Below are positions 46,160 to 57,308 of a DNA stretch of 64,000 nucleotides, piece by piece (position 1 is the stretch's first letter; every line of letters begins with the position of its first letter). Location of the stretch: contig JAAKBF010000171.1 in NCBI GenBank assembly GCA_012656075.1, positions 1,240,001 to 1,304,000 on the forward strand, read 5' to 3'. A model generated the notes under the pieces. The model worked only from the letters and a program-made list of their open reading frames with translations, had not been told where the DNA came from and searched no databases. The translations under genes and the position numbers were made by a program. The DNA comes from Phytophthora hibernalis. Lineage: Eukaryota; Oomycota; Peronosporomycetes; Peronosporales; Peronosporaceae.

Positions 46160-46545
46160 ATCACTCCCGCATTAGCCATGACCGTGCGATTTATGTTGCC
46201 CGAGATCCGGCTTCCGTCCTTGTTGACCTATCAAGTGACTGCATAAAACGGAGAGCCGTATTCAAAAGCTCATGAGAAAGCACCGCCCAAAGAGTTTGAG
46301 CTGACAGTTGCTGATGGAGCACCCCCGCTTCGCAAGATCATTGAGAAGAAGATAGAAGAAATGGTGTTGTGACTGTGGAAGCCAGACTTTGCTATCCACT
46401 GAAAGCCATCCAATCATGCGAAGCAGAAGGAGAATGTGTCGTTAGCTGAGAGCAACGCCTTCCGAGAGCAGTTAGTGCGGGTGTGGCACCATGCTCGACG
46501 TCGGAAAGATGGTCAAGCCAGGTTCGTACTCGAGCTGTTTGTCTA
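46160..46545 (+). pseudogene. Fragment of an oomycete transposon-associated protein
   Basis: The plus strand reads FELTVADGAPPLRKIIEKKI, then WKPDFAIH, a stop, KPSNHAKQKENVSLAESNAF and REQLVRVWHHARRR, with FVLELFVYIPKPT at the end. I recognise the general pattern from repeated oomycete proteins but cannot assign a function. It is interrupted by stops. Confidence 0.3.
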
Positions 46546-46556
46546 CATACCAAAGC

Positions 46557-46856
46557 CTACACGTTATCCATGACCACTATTGATCTGGGTAGAGGCCATC
46601 GATTCAGGAATGGAGCGATTTTTGTTATAAACACCTCGTGAAATGTAGCGCGTGAAGGTTCCATCAGTAAGACCCCACCCGAAAATCCGTTGACATCCAC
46701 GGCCGCCAGAAGTGACACGCGCTCTCCCCGACTAAGGGCCGTTAATATCCAACTTGAAAAGCGGATGGACGGCACGTTTTTTTCAATGTGGTTGGGAACG
46801 ACCGATATTGTTAGTGGACGGCCTGGTGGCTCAGAATAGCGCAGGATGGTTGACAT
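46557..46856 (-). pseudogene. DDE_3-type (IS630/Tc1-like) transposase fragment
   Basis: A 99-residue minus-strand stretch, RGERVSLLAAVDVNGFSGGV, then FHEVFITKIAPFL and SIVVMDNV, matches the middle of DDE_3 transposases. There the second catalytic Asp lies in VxDNxxxH. It stops right after DNV and has no first or third catalytic region nearby. Confidence 0.5.
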
Positions 46857-46923
46857 CTAACAACAGATTGAAGCTAAAGGTTCACAAACCAATATCCAGT
46901 CGAGGGCTTACAGAACAACCGGC

Positions 46924-47942
46924 ATGAGTTCCTGCATGGACACGACCTCGATTCTACACCGTATTCGCTCCAAGGCGAAAACTCGAATGACGTTGGCGCT
47001 CATGTGTCTCCTCCTTCAACGATCACGTTTAAAATGTCCACAAAGAGCTTTTCAAATTTGTTGGGACTTGTTTCGCCTCGCCTCGAAATCGACGAACTCA
47101 AGTGGAGAAAATCCTATTTCACCTTGCATTATGCATATGACTATGTTACGGTACCTTGCAGGTGGTTCCTTTCTCGACATCCGACGAACAGTGGGGATTA
47201 GTGGGTCATCTTATTATCGAGTAGTGGATCTATTAATTGCAACAATTTTGTCGCTACGGGAGCTACGAATCAAGTTCCCGGCGTTGGATTCTGATAAGCA
47301 AGTTGTCATGTCCGACGTTCGAGATATCAGCTCTGGCGGTGTCATGAGTGGATGCCTTGGGTGCATCGATGGCTGGCTCTGCGTGGTCAAGTCACCGTCT
47401 GCCAAGGTCGCTGGGGACGTGGTACTTCAGTGGTCACTATTGTTGTCCGGGCATAAACGTGCAGGCTGTATGTGACGCGCATTGCAGGTTCATCGCCGTG
47501 AATGCGAGCTCCCTGGGAGCACAAACGACGCCCGCGCCTTTAGGGACTCTACTATCTACGGACGTTGCCCTCTTTCCAAACAGGAATGTATCTCATCGGG
47601 GATAACGCGTATTCAGCCTCTGAGCATCTCCTCACTCCTTTTCGCGTAACCAAATTGTCGACGAATATCACGACTCGTTCAACTTTCATGCAAGTCAGCT
47701 GCGAATCTTTCAGGACTGAGATGTCGTTCGGCTTTTTAACAACAAAATGGCGGATTTTGCGATCTCCAATCGAGTGCAATTTGGTCAACACAACCACCAC
47801 CTTTTTCGCTGCAATGACTCTTCACAACTACGTCATCAACAGGCACCTCTACGAAGAGGTCAATCACTCTGTCTATGACGAATCTATTAGCCCGCTTCGT
47901 GTGTCTGTCACGTACGCACGAAAAATGATGTGGCTAACTTGA
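46924..47942 (+). pseudogene. PIF/Harbinger transposase remnant 2
   Basis: The plus strand carries, with two frame changes, the full order of a DDE_Tnp_4 transposase. It has the N-terminal helices MTMLRYLAGGSFLDIRRTVG and GISGSSYYRVVDLL, and a first catalytic block GCLGCIDGWLCVVKSPSA. The second block is GMYLIGDNAYSASEHLLTPF, and the third region is TEMSFGFLTTKWRILRSPI with an alpha-helical end ALTLHNYVINRH-like. The frame breaks near 47440 and 47570 inactivate it. It faces the SANT-like remnant at 48110-48769 tail to tail. Confidence 0.65.
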
Positions 47943-48109
47943 TGGGCTACATGTCAAGTGACATCGCAGTTGAGGACGTCCGCAGCTTGATGAGAGAATA
48001 CCTTTTTGAAGAGCTTGGTGCAAACAGATTACTGCGCCTACAAATCAATAACCAACGAAACCAAGTGTAGCTACATTTTAGCTAGACATTTTCCTCTATC
48101 ACAGGCAAT

Positions 48110-49280
48110 TTACCCTAAAAGATTCATCTTCTTTTCACGAACACGGGCGATGTCTTTGTCCACATCAAAGAGGTCCGCTTCAGTGTAAACCCTTTCAGGC
48201 GCACTCAACATGCGCTCTCGCATCGTCAGTAGTGTACTCAAGGTCTTCATTAGCTGTACAATCCAGTTCCAGAGCGTCTGAAGTCGTGTTGCTCGCTTCA
48301 GAGTGGCGATTATATCAGCCAAGATGTCCTTTTGTTTGGGCTGCTGCTTTTAGTGGTTCGTTGTTTCTTCGCATGTCTTAATTGCTCGATAACACTCTCT
48401 TCGTCCGAGCTGTCGACCTCCATTGTGTCAAAACGAGCTCGTTTGGGCAGTTTACCCTCAACAGAGTCCAACAAATTAGGTTTGATTTGCAGCCACTCCT
48501 GCATGTACAGCACGTCAATCTTTCCCGAACAGTACGAGAAAAATCGTTATCATGCATCCCGAGATGCGTAAATTTGAAAGAGCTGTGTTGTACCGCGAAC
48601 TGACATCTTTCCACATGTCTCGGAGTTTGGCTGCGTCGTGCAAAATTATGATCTCATGATCGCACTTGCTGAAGGTGACAAGATCCAATTCACGTTTGCC
48701 GTATTCTTCGCGTATGCAGTGGTATTCGTTGTGAACCTCTGTCCACAGAGGTGAGCTTGCTTGCGTCATGTTGGCGTCGAGATCTGCTCGTGTGGGTCTT
48801 TGGTCAATTTCGTTTAATCGATGCGCAAACTACTCCAAAACATCACGTTGAGGAACCGTAGGACGCAGTGTCTGCTGCGGCGTTATGGTGTCGCTACTGT
48901 TGGAAACTTTGTCGGGCCATTCTCGACACCAAGTCGCTGCATTGCCGTTTTAGCCATAAGTAGTGACACGTAACCCACCTTGTGATCGTTAAACTCTGCC
49001 CCCTTCTTGACAATGCACAGAGAACGAGCATAACACTCCGTACGCAAAAGCTTCGCCCGAACGTTATCGAAGCTGCCTCTGTGTCTTCGAGTGTTTTTGA
49101 GTCGTCGAGAAGCAAGTCTCCTATAAGCATCGCTGGTGCTGTCGAAATCTGAGCACCATCGCCTTGCGAAGGCAATCTCTTCGCTCCAACAGGTTGAATA
49201 AGAACGGTGGAGTTACTGAGCGACATCTTGAGGAGAGGCTGAAATGAAGGCTGGACGCTGGGCTGTGGGATGCCGAGCAA
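48110..49280 (-). pseudogene. Myb/SANT-like Harbinger accessory protein remnant 2
   Basis: The minus strand encodes, in order and with frame changes, SFDNVRAKLLRTECYARSLC (about 49090), SPLWTEVHNEYHCIREEYGK, DAAKLRDMWKDVSSRYNTAL (48515-48769), the region LPKRARFDTMEVDSSDEESV (48310-48513) and a basic end. The Trp-spaced LWTEVHNEY and MWKDVSSRYN fit a SANT/Myb-like domain. The acidic stretch MEVDSSDEESV follows. Assignment as the Harbinger partner rests mainly on position. Confidence 0.4.
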
Positions 49281-50540
49281 AAGTGATTATGAGCTCAACT
49301 GTTTCGGTTGTAGGTGAAGATACTATTCTATCCCTCTGTTCACTCTCCGCCACACCTCCGTCCACGTCCACCACCCCTAATAATCGCCGGCGGGCGTGGA
49401 TCGTGTACGATTAAGTGGCGGCACTACCACATGCTTTCTTGCAAACTCATTGGGCCACTTGGGCTCGATCCACCTTTTTATTTTGGCTGATAACGGCCCT
49501 AAATGGGGGAACAGCGTAGACTGGAGTATTACGGTCTGGCCAACCGTATTTTGGCAGCACTGACCTACAAACACACAAACATGTCATAACTTAGTTTAAA
49601 TTCAATAAAAACATCCGACTTTAAATCTTACCGTCCATCTTTGGAAGTTTCGTCAACAAAAACGAATTGGACAGGACCGCTATAAAATGGAAGCAAGCGA
49701 TTAATATAGTCTTGGCGCTCCCTTAGTTCGCTTTTGTTTACTCGTTTCGTCAGCACCTTGCGTGATAACCCAAATTGAAACGGACTGTGCGGTCTATTGT
49801 TGAGTCGGTTACACTAATTGAGTTCCCAACTGCGCCTGTAGCTCTTTCCTTAGCTCCTCGAAAAAAGCGCGGATGGACACTGATGTACTAGCGTACAAAC
49901 ATATAAACGTTTAGGGCCAACAAGAAGACCTATTTCTACTTTCATATGCCAATACATTCCCTGTCCTCTTAAAGTCTTGATACCAGCGGCTTAGGCTGCG
50001 CTCTGAAACACCTAAATGCATGCCACTTTGAAAGCGTCCAGATCTTGGCACAGAAGCGACGTCGATGTTGTAGACGTTCATGAGGACGACCCCTCGCTAC
50101 TTTAAATCCACTGAATGCATGCCTCCTGCTCTTTGCTTTCTTGTTTTCTACTAAAGCATCTGCGATATTTCTGCTCGTTTGTCAATAAAGTGATGATTGG
50201 CGGACAATTCACCGCCATTCGAGGCCTTTGCCCTAAAACGTCAGTATTTTGGTCAGAGATTGCTCCGAATTTCAAAACGAGGTGCGGATTTCGTGAAGGT
50301 CTCTGATTGGCTAGAATTTAGTGGGTGAGCTCTTATTCATCTACATTGTACTAGTCCGTTCCAGATCTATTGTCAAGTTCGACGCATGTTCCAAAACTAT
50401 AGTCAACTCGATGCACTAGCTTTCACTCTGGCCGTCAATAGTCGATCGCTCTGGAGCGGGCAGAAATGATGCGGTGGTATCAGAGCACTTTATGCTCCGG
50501 GGAAGTATTCCCTCCCGGGCAAGCTTGGACTTCGACATGT
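49281..50540. other. Spacer, no gene recognised
   Basis: About 1.26 kb with short frames only. No domain, splice pattern or terminal repeat that I can support. Confidence 0.4.
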
Positions 50541-50544
50541 GACG

Positions 50545-50968
50545 GATCTTGAAAGTGTTGTCTCCGCCAACAGCGACGCAATCATCCATAACGCACTGTA
50601 GAGTTAGGAACCCTGCGTTCAGGCTTGCCGGTGGCATCTCGTCGAAGGCCACATTCGGCTCGAGAACGGTAAGAGCAAGAAACATTGGTACGTTAACGCT
50701 AAAACACTTGAGCAGCACCCTTGTGATGTACATGTATAGTAGGTTCACAACCAGCTTGAGTCTACATGTAAACGACTTCATTGATCGTAGAAATGCCATT
50801 CCGAATGCTAGCGTGGCAGAGTACGTGAAAGTGAGTCCAGTACTATCGTGCGAGAAGAGTGAATATCGTCCATTGCTGCCTGCTATGCGTACATGCAGTA
50901 TTTTCACAAAGTGCTCGACAAGAATAACAGGGGGTAGTGGTCCAATCAAGCTGACGGAACGAGCTTAA
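50545..50968 (+). pseudogene. Head-domain family relic (copy E)
   Basis: The plus strand retains the splice layout of the family. Exon 1 ends at 50687 with GHIRLENGKSKKHW, its Trp codon split by a GTACGT donor. Exon 2 is 50743-50830, reading SLHVNDFIDRRNAIPNASVA, with a six-base ACATGT-like insertion (88 instead of 82 nt). Exon 3 starts at 50899 with YFHKVLDKNNRG and stops in a G5 run. The coiled coil and jelly roll are missing. A minus-strand frame over the same bases is the shadow. Confidence 0.55.
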
Positions 50969-51855
50969 AAATGAGGAAACAGGAATAGGTCGCGTTCGTT
51001 CTTGCCCTTTTCTGGAGTACACCAGTCCTTCCGTCGGCCACAAAGACGGTGTCTGGTGGCTACGGTCACCAACTGCCCCTAAATTCTACGACTAGCTACA
51101 CGTGAAATATGTAGGGCCGCTAGTGGCCGACTGCTCCTTGTACACCCAGGAAGTGGTGTGGCTGACTTGATGCCTCGCCGAATGTTCACCAGGGAGTGTG
51201 ATGGGGACTTGATACCGGGGACTTATGCAATCTACTGGAGGATACAATACCCTCTCTTGCTCTTTCACTCCGCCTGCGTCAAGGACTGCTGATACCTGCG
51301 ATCTCACGGTGCTGCTGATACCCATCTACCAGACACTCAAGCACCACGCCAAGAACTCTGCACTACTTCTTCTTGTCGTATTTAGTCGTTAGCTCGAGCA
51401 ACAAATGCCTGCTGCTTCTGCTCCTGCTGGTGAGCTCTGCGTGCTTCACCGCGAACCTTAAAGTGAGCTGTCCCACTGCCTTACACTCGCATGTGGCCGC
51501 GTGGGTTCACTGCCGACCCTCATCTTGTATCCAATGTCGCCTCTCCGCTATCCTTGGGTTATTGCTGCTCTTCGGTCTTGATCGTCCCTCCTGCAAGTCC
51601 CTTCACTGAAGTGCGATCTTCTAGCATCCGGGCTCACTTCGTGCGGGCGGGGCAACCCGTGCCACACAACCCGTCAGCCATCAGCTACCTTCAACGTCCG
51701 TCCTCGCTGCCTTCAACGTCCTCGCCGCTGTCTTCGTCTACCCTGCGATGTCCTCGCCATCCTTGCCGCCATCCCACTCTGTCCTGCGCTGTCTTCTGCC
51801 CTGGCTGAGTGCTGCGTCGCTGGGCGCGCGACCGCCCATTACCATTTTATCTGCT
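50969..51855. other. Spacer, no gene recognised
   Basis: Pyrimidine-rich, with a Leu/Ser-rich frame at 51373-51609 that resembles translation of CTGCTG-type low-complexity DNA. It could be part of an LTR, but no matching second copy or primer-binding site was found. Confidence 0.35.
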
Positions 51856-52562
51856 TACTAAACGTTACTGACTTCTGAGTAAAGCCTCACCAGTGCTGAC
51901 TTCTGAGTAAATGTCTGCCAGAAAGCACAACGTTTATGTGAGCTACTGAAGTCTGAGTAAACGAATTCCCGCTTCCAAAGCGTAGCAATAGCAGCAACGG
52001 GAATTCTTCTGTCTGTGCGCGGCATGTGAGGCAATGATTTCTTTTAGGTAGCAATATGTCGGGGGATAAGGACTCCTTATTAAATGTCACTCGTCCTCAA
52101 GGTGGAGCCCATGATGCAATGCACGATGCATGGACGTAACGCAAATCTCATGCAAGAGCATGAGATTTGCCGTGTCTACTTGTACCGGTACCCAGTGACT
52201 ACTGATACACGTGCAGAGCCACAGCCCACAAAAGCGCTGTTGACACAGCAGCGATGCTGAGGCGATGACCCAGAAGACGAGGTCCTGATGGGGTCTCACG
52301 CGCTGCTGTCTCCTGTTGCGTGGGGCAGCCCCACGCAACAGGAAAATCGACGTGCGATCCAAACTTTGACTCGACCGTCACCTCCCGTGGCAACCATTTT
52401 TCGTGAAGTAGCTAGCGCAACAGGCGACAGCAGCGCTGCGATGCATCACCGATATGGCCCCCACAACTTTCGTCTCTTCGTGTTAGCCTGTGCGGAGCGT
52501 AGCGAAGGACTGATCGAAATGCTTTACTCAGAAGTCAGCAAAGTTTACTCAAAATTAAGTAG
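51856..52562. mobile_element. Foldback-like element with ACTTCTGAGTAAA ends
   Basis: CTGACTTCTGAGTAAAGC occurs near 51869-51886 and, inverted, as GCTTTACTCAGAAGTCAG at 52521-52538; a second direct copy (TGACTTCTGAGTAAA) lies near 51897. Inside are a perfect palindrome, TCCTGTTGCGTGGGGC and its complement (about 52312-52343), and the inverted pair CAAATCTCATGC / GCATGAGATTTG (about 52143-52170). There is no coding region. The limits are approximate. Confidence 0.45.
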
Positions 52563-52639
52563 CACCCCAAGCTGATATGTGAAGTGCGTTCAATCGAACG
52601 CGTTCCAGTTGCAACTAGCGGTAAAAATTCTAGCGATGG

Positions 52640-53150
52640 AGTAGCTGCGAGTAGTTAACTATAGCTTCAAGATGGAACCGATATCGCTGGAACGAGTTAA
52701 CGTGTTGGAGTCCAAAATGCGTGACCTGAAACAAGAAGTGAGCGACTAGGACAAAGAAGTGAGTACTCTTCGTTCAAATGCTTTTGAAGTTGTTGTCTGC
52801 CACGATCTTGAGATCAAAAAGTTGAAAAAGGCTGTTGCAACCAATACGTTGGCTTTGAAGCAGCTGAGCGGAACTGTCTCCGCTCAAAACTCGAGATGCA
52901 AAACCTGGATAGAAAAGGTTGATAACCAGAAAACAGCACTTGTGAAGATGGATATATTCACGGTTAGTCTCTCCACTGACATACAAAGACTTGATGGAGG
53001 GACGGATTTCGCAAAAGGAGCGTTGGACCGGATAGCCCTGGCACCTATTTCGAGGAAGTGTCCATACCGTGCCATGAAGCGAACTCGAAGGTCCACACGT
53101 TTTATGGTATGGATTGCATACAAAACGCCACCGATAAAGCGTTCGTGATG
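52640..53150 (+). pseudogene. Head-domain family relic, coiled-coil part (copy F)
   Basis: The plus strand reads FKMEPISLERVNVLESKMRD, then LKQEV, and stops with TAG at 52747-52749. It reopens as a long coiled coil (HDLEIKKLKKAVATNTLAL, then KTWIEKVDNQKTALVKMDI). It matches the strand-to-coil junction of the other copies. Exons 1 and 2 and the jelly roll are not recognisable. Confidence 0.5.
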
Positions 53151-54200
53151 ATGAGGGCCGTCTTTCGTGCTACAAAATAACTTTATGTGATCGAAGTAAT
53201 TTGTTCCACTCAACTCATGGGCGCCGCTTTCCTGACACTCGTGCGTCTAGGAAACTAGTGTCGGATCACTCGAACTACAGCTAAATTCGGGACTTTCCTC
53301 AATTGCTTTCATTTGAATATACTTTGCAGTAAAAAGTTTAAGCATGCGTAGTGCCAAAGCCATTGACACAAATGTACCTCGAATAATTGTAAACGCCATG
53401 AGCGATATGCGCGTGAAGATGGAGGCATTGCGGAGCACCACTGTAAACAAGGCCTGGAAGGGTGGGGCCAATGTGACAACAGGTGATATGGCCAGGGGTT
53501 CGGATCAGCGGCACTTTGTGGTATCATTGATATTAATCCATACGAAAAATATGCTAACCCAATCTCATGTGATCCTGATACTGTATTAGTACCCGCATTT
53601 GATACGAACCGCTTATCTGTTTGCGAGGTTTGTACTATGCATATATTTTGGCAAAAGGCTCGATACAAGTCAATTATATTATCGATTTTATAGTAGCCAG
53701 CGTGTCTTCGACTTAGCTGGGAATACATGCTGTATTTTTTTAAATGTTACTCCAGCACCATAATGCACACGCATTGGTAGGAAGTTGAAGCACCACTTAC
53801 TATAGGGCTTAAGACCTGATCGATGTCCCCTGTCGAGGACTGTAAAGATCTCTGTGTGTAGTAGTATTTGGCACAGCCTGCAAGCAATCCTCAAAGGCAA
53901 GGAGGCTGAGTTCAAGGACACCATCCCGATAAGCATCATCGTCTATCAAAATGAAGTTGCAGTAAAACGGCAACCCTGGTGCTTGACTCTCCAGATGGAC
54001 CAAGGAGCAAGGCAAGCCCCCATGGTAGGGGAAACATGAGTCGAGTAGAGATAGCTTTAGGAGTTTATCCAGAAGGAAGCTCACTTCTACTTTTGCAATC
54101 AACAAGACATCAGCATTCAAAGCAACGCAAGCGGAAACTACCACCGTGTGCTGGTGCCGGTGTAGTTTCAAGCTTGCGACGTCCCGTTGCTTGCTTATGA
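53151..54200. other. Spacer, no gene recognised
   Basis: Short frames on both strands without recognisable domains. A Lys/Val-rich stretch near 53344-53460 might be another piece of coiled coil, but I cannot align it. Confidence 0.35.
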
Positions 54201-54208
54201 CCGAGGTG

Positions 54209-54315
54209 CTGGCTGAATGTTCCGTGTGAACTGACAGGAGCTGTCCTGCTGGCTGAATGTTGCTTGTGGTAGACTGACAGATGCTGACCCGGTGGCTGAA
54301 TGTTGCACGGATGTT
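54209..54315. repeat. Three imperfect tandem copies of a 40-50-bp unit
   Basis: The core GTGGCTGAATGTTGC (with variants GCTGGCTGAATGTTCC and GCTGGCTGAATGTTGC) occurs three times between 54209 and 54315, separated by ACTGACAG-containing spacers. It is non-coding. Confidence 0.5.
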
Positions 54316-54589
54316 AATTCAGGTTACAGGATCAGAGTTACGCAGTACCGTGAAATTACTCCGTTGGTCGCTGTCCATGCCTCCAGAGGTATTCCCAGTA
54401 TTATCCGTTTGGCTAAACGGACCGAAAATACTATCTGTAATTTGAGGGGTAGGTGTTCCTTGTGAAAGCTTATTAATAGCAGACAACCGGTACCAGTCCG
54501 TTCCAGATCTATTGTCCACTTTACGAGATTGCGCTCGCAATTCGTCAAAACTAACTCTATAGCCATGTTATTGGCAGTAATTGAACCGC

Positions 54590-55235
54590 CTCGATACCAC
54601 GGTTTGAATGGTGTGCCGAGCTTACAACAACTCGAGCCATGACAGCCAACGGAAGAGGTTGAGTGGAATTTTGAGGCTCATGATAGAGGCCATCCGTATT
54701 GAAATCGCCCCGCCCAAGAAAGCTGCCCACCAAGTACCCAAGACCATCACGACGAGCTGTATCAGCGCCCCCCGAGCCACGCCCCGCCCCGCCCACAAGC
54801 CAGCAACATCTCAGACGACCAACGCGTGCGTGTAGTGGCTGCTCTTCTCCACGAAGCTACTGGTGGCGTCGTATCGTGTGCTGCCGTCCATCCGAGCCAA
54901 GTTCCCTAAAGCCGCGAACGGGAGGCGTATTACCGTGCAGCAAGATACCCCCCACGTAGACGACACTGAGTGGTGTCAGGCAGTAGAGGCGTCCAGATGC
55001 AATGTGCAGTTGCAGTTCCAACCACCCAATAGTCCCGACATGAACGTGTTGGATCTAGCTGTCTTCAACGCTCCCCAGGCGCGACAGCAGCGCATGGCTG
55101 CGCATACGCTGGACGAGCTGTTATCGAACGTAAAGGCGGAGTTTGTCATCCAGAAGTGTCAGCGAGTATCGGAAGGTCGGTGCTGGACGTGGTGCAAGTA
55201 TGGCTATACTCTCAAATTCGAGGAAATCACCTGAT
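54590..55235 (+). pseudogene. Mariner-like transposase relic
   Basis: The plus strand encodes LPSIRAKFPKAANGRRITVQ, then QDTPHVDD, and, after a gap, LQFQPPNSPDMNVLDLAVFN. QQDTPHV corresponds to the second catalytic Asp block, and PPNSPDMNVLD to the third block, of mariner-like DDE/D transposases. The N-terminal DNA-binding domain and terminal repeats are not seen. Confidence 0.5.
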
Positions 55236-55502
55236 GGAGAAGCTGGGATTTCCGTTTTCCTGATGTTGTTGATCCAATTGAGTCCGGATCAGCTTGTTGA
55301 CTTTTCGATCATCGTTGGCACGGGGTAAGTTTGAAAGTGATTCCGTTTAGGCATGGCTTGGAAGGTTTTACTAGGAAAATGGATAACATTTTACTTAGGG
55401 GTCACTGGTCCTGGTTAAATAGGGAGCTAACGAAGCAATCTGATTGGTTATTGGCGTTTATAAAAGATTCCTAGGGATACGTCAAATTGATTTTCCCTTT
55501 TA

Positions 55503-57213
55503 CAGTGCGCGCCAAATCATTAGGACCCCCGTTTTTGGGGTTGACTTTTCCCGATATCTCAGCCTATAGGCCGAGTTAGGAGCTGAGATTTAGATATGGG
55601 CTCTTTATTGGTAGTACGAAGGCGGTACATGTGTTAACAACCTGGGTTTCGAGTTTTCTGGTAGGGCTGCTATACAGACTGCCGCTTTCGGCTCCAACGA
55701 CAAAATATAGTACCGTACCCTTTTATGACACAAAAACGCGTTTTTATGAAACCCAATACAAACTCTTATATTAAAAGAGTGATGGTCAAAACAATTCAGA
55801 TGGATGGAGGAAATTTGCCGCTGCGAGAGCGCTAGAGTTCCCCGGAGTCTTTCATTTTTGAATGGGCCGTGGCAAGGCCCTTAGCGACCAAGAGCATTGG
55901 TGGATCGTCGGCCTGCACGACGGTGGTGTGTCTCTTCGCGAGATTTCGAGGAAGACCGACCGATCCCGCACGTCTGTGCGTAAGGCCATCAAGGAAGAGC
56001 GAGGGCCCCAGAGTGACGACGGCAGTGAGCGTCCGCGGGCAGGGTGATAACCAGTACTGAGTGAGCGAGAGGTTCGCCTCTTAGTGCGCGCAGCGGCGAA
56101 GGGAGACTGCTTCGCCGCCGAACTGAAGACCCGCTTCGGAGTCAAGGCTTCCGTGCGCACGATCCAGCGGCTGCTCAAGAGCGTTGACCACTTGGTCTAC
56201 ACAAAAATGGACCGCACGCTGCCGCTGACGGCGGCGCACAAGGCCGCCCGCATGAACTGGGCTGAAGAGCACATACTTAAACCAGGTAAGTCTGATCATA
56301 TTCCACGCATTTATTGGCGCATTATACTAACTATTTTTGATAACCTGTAGAAACATGGATTTTTACCATTTTTTCTGACGAGAAAAAGTTGAATCTTGAC
56401 GGCCCTGATGGCTTCAAGTACGTACTACTGGCGCGACATGCGTCGCCCTGCTCAGTCCTACGTGCGTCGCCAAAACGGAGGAGGGAGCGTCATGGTGTGG
56501 GGCGCCTTCAGCGCAGCCGGTAAGAGTAAGCTTGCTATCCTGCGTGGGCGGCAGAACTCAGGTGACTATGTTTATACATTATCTGAGTATCTGCTTCCTT
56601 TTGCGCACCTTAACTATGGTGTTGACTTCATTTTCCTTCAAGAAATGCGCCGTTTCGCGCGAAGCGTGAATCGACGCATTTCTTGAAGGAAAATGAAGTG
56701 AACACTATGGTATGGCCAGCTCGCTCACCGGATTGCAACCCTATTGAGAACGCCTGGTCGGCGATGGCTGCCAAGGTGTATGCTCATGGACGCCAGTACC
56801 GCAACGTCGCTGAACTGGAGGCTGCAATCTTAACTGCGTGGGACTCTATCGAGCAAGAGTATCTGCTTAAGCTCGTGAAGTCCATGCCTCGCCGTTGCCT
56901 TGCTGTCATCAAGAACAAAGGTGGCCTGACTAAGTAATAACTTTAATATAAGAGTTTGTATTGGGTTTCATAAAAACGCGTTTTTGTGTCATAAAAGGGT
57001 ACGGTACTATATTTTGTCGTTGGAGCCGAAAGCGGCAGTCTGTATAGCAGCCCTACCAGAAAACTCGAAACCCAGGTTGTTAACACATGTACCGCCTTCG
57101 TACTACCAATAAAGAGCCCATATCTAAATCTCAGCTCCTAACTCGGCCTATAGGCTGAGATATCGGGAAAAGTCAACCCCAAAATCGGGGTCCTAATGAT
57201 TTGGCGCGCACTG
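55503..57213 (+). mobile_element. Complete but inactive Tc1/mariner element, 1711 bp
   Basis: The element is bounded by TA target duplications (55501-55502 and 57214-57215). It has very long inverted termini, 55503-55775 and 56942-57213 (273 and 272 bases), starting CAGTGCGCGCCAAATCATTA. The two termini differ by only a few bases, so insertion was fairly recent. The single transposase gene runs left to right between them. No other gene is inside. Confidence 0.9.
55862..56937 (+). pseudogene. Tc1/mariner transposase with four lesions
   Basis: Exon 1 (55862-56285) encodes helix-turn-helix sequence, VSLREISRKTDRSRTSVRKA and VKASVRTIQRLLKS. A 65-bp GT-AG intron (56286-56350) follows, then exon 2 with the first catalytic block TIFSDEKKLNLDGPDGF, NGGGSVMVWGAFS, and the C-terminal SPDCNPIENAWSAMAAKVYA. 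Lesions: adjacent TGA TAA stops at 56045-56050 in frame; an extra GTAC near 56420; and one missing base near 56642 that removes the second catalytic Asp (QDNAP becomes QEMR). The frame is otherwise close to intact, consistent with a young copy. Confidence 0.8.
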
Positions 57214-57308
57214 TACTCGATAGTTGATCAAGTTAAATCCTACCATATGGTATCCTCCAATTTAACTAAACCCGATGCAAAAGTTCACGTTCTCATGAAG
57301 TAGCGAAA

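Noticed and set aside
50416..50949. A 177-codon minus-strand frame
   Set aside because: The plus strand over the same bases keeps the exon and splice pattern of the head-domain family; the minus frame has no domain.
51113..51850. Solo LTR of a gypsy-type retrotransposon
   Set aside because: Pyrimidine-rich composition is suggestive, but neither a second LTR, target duplication nor primer-binding site was found.
53809..54171. A 120-codon minus-strand frame
   Set aside because: No homology, no splice context and poor composition; likely chance.
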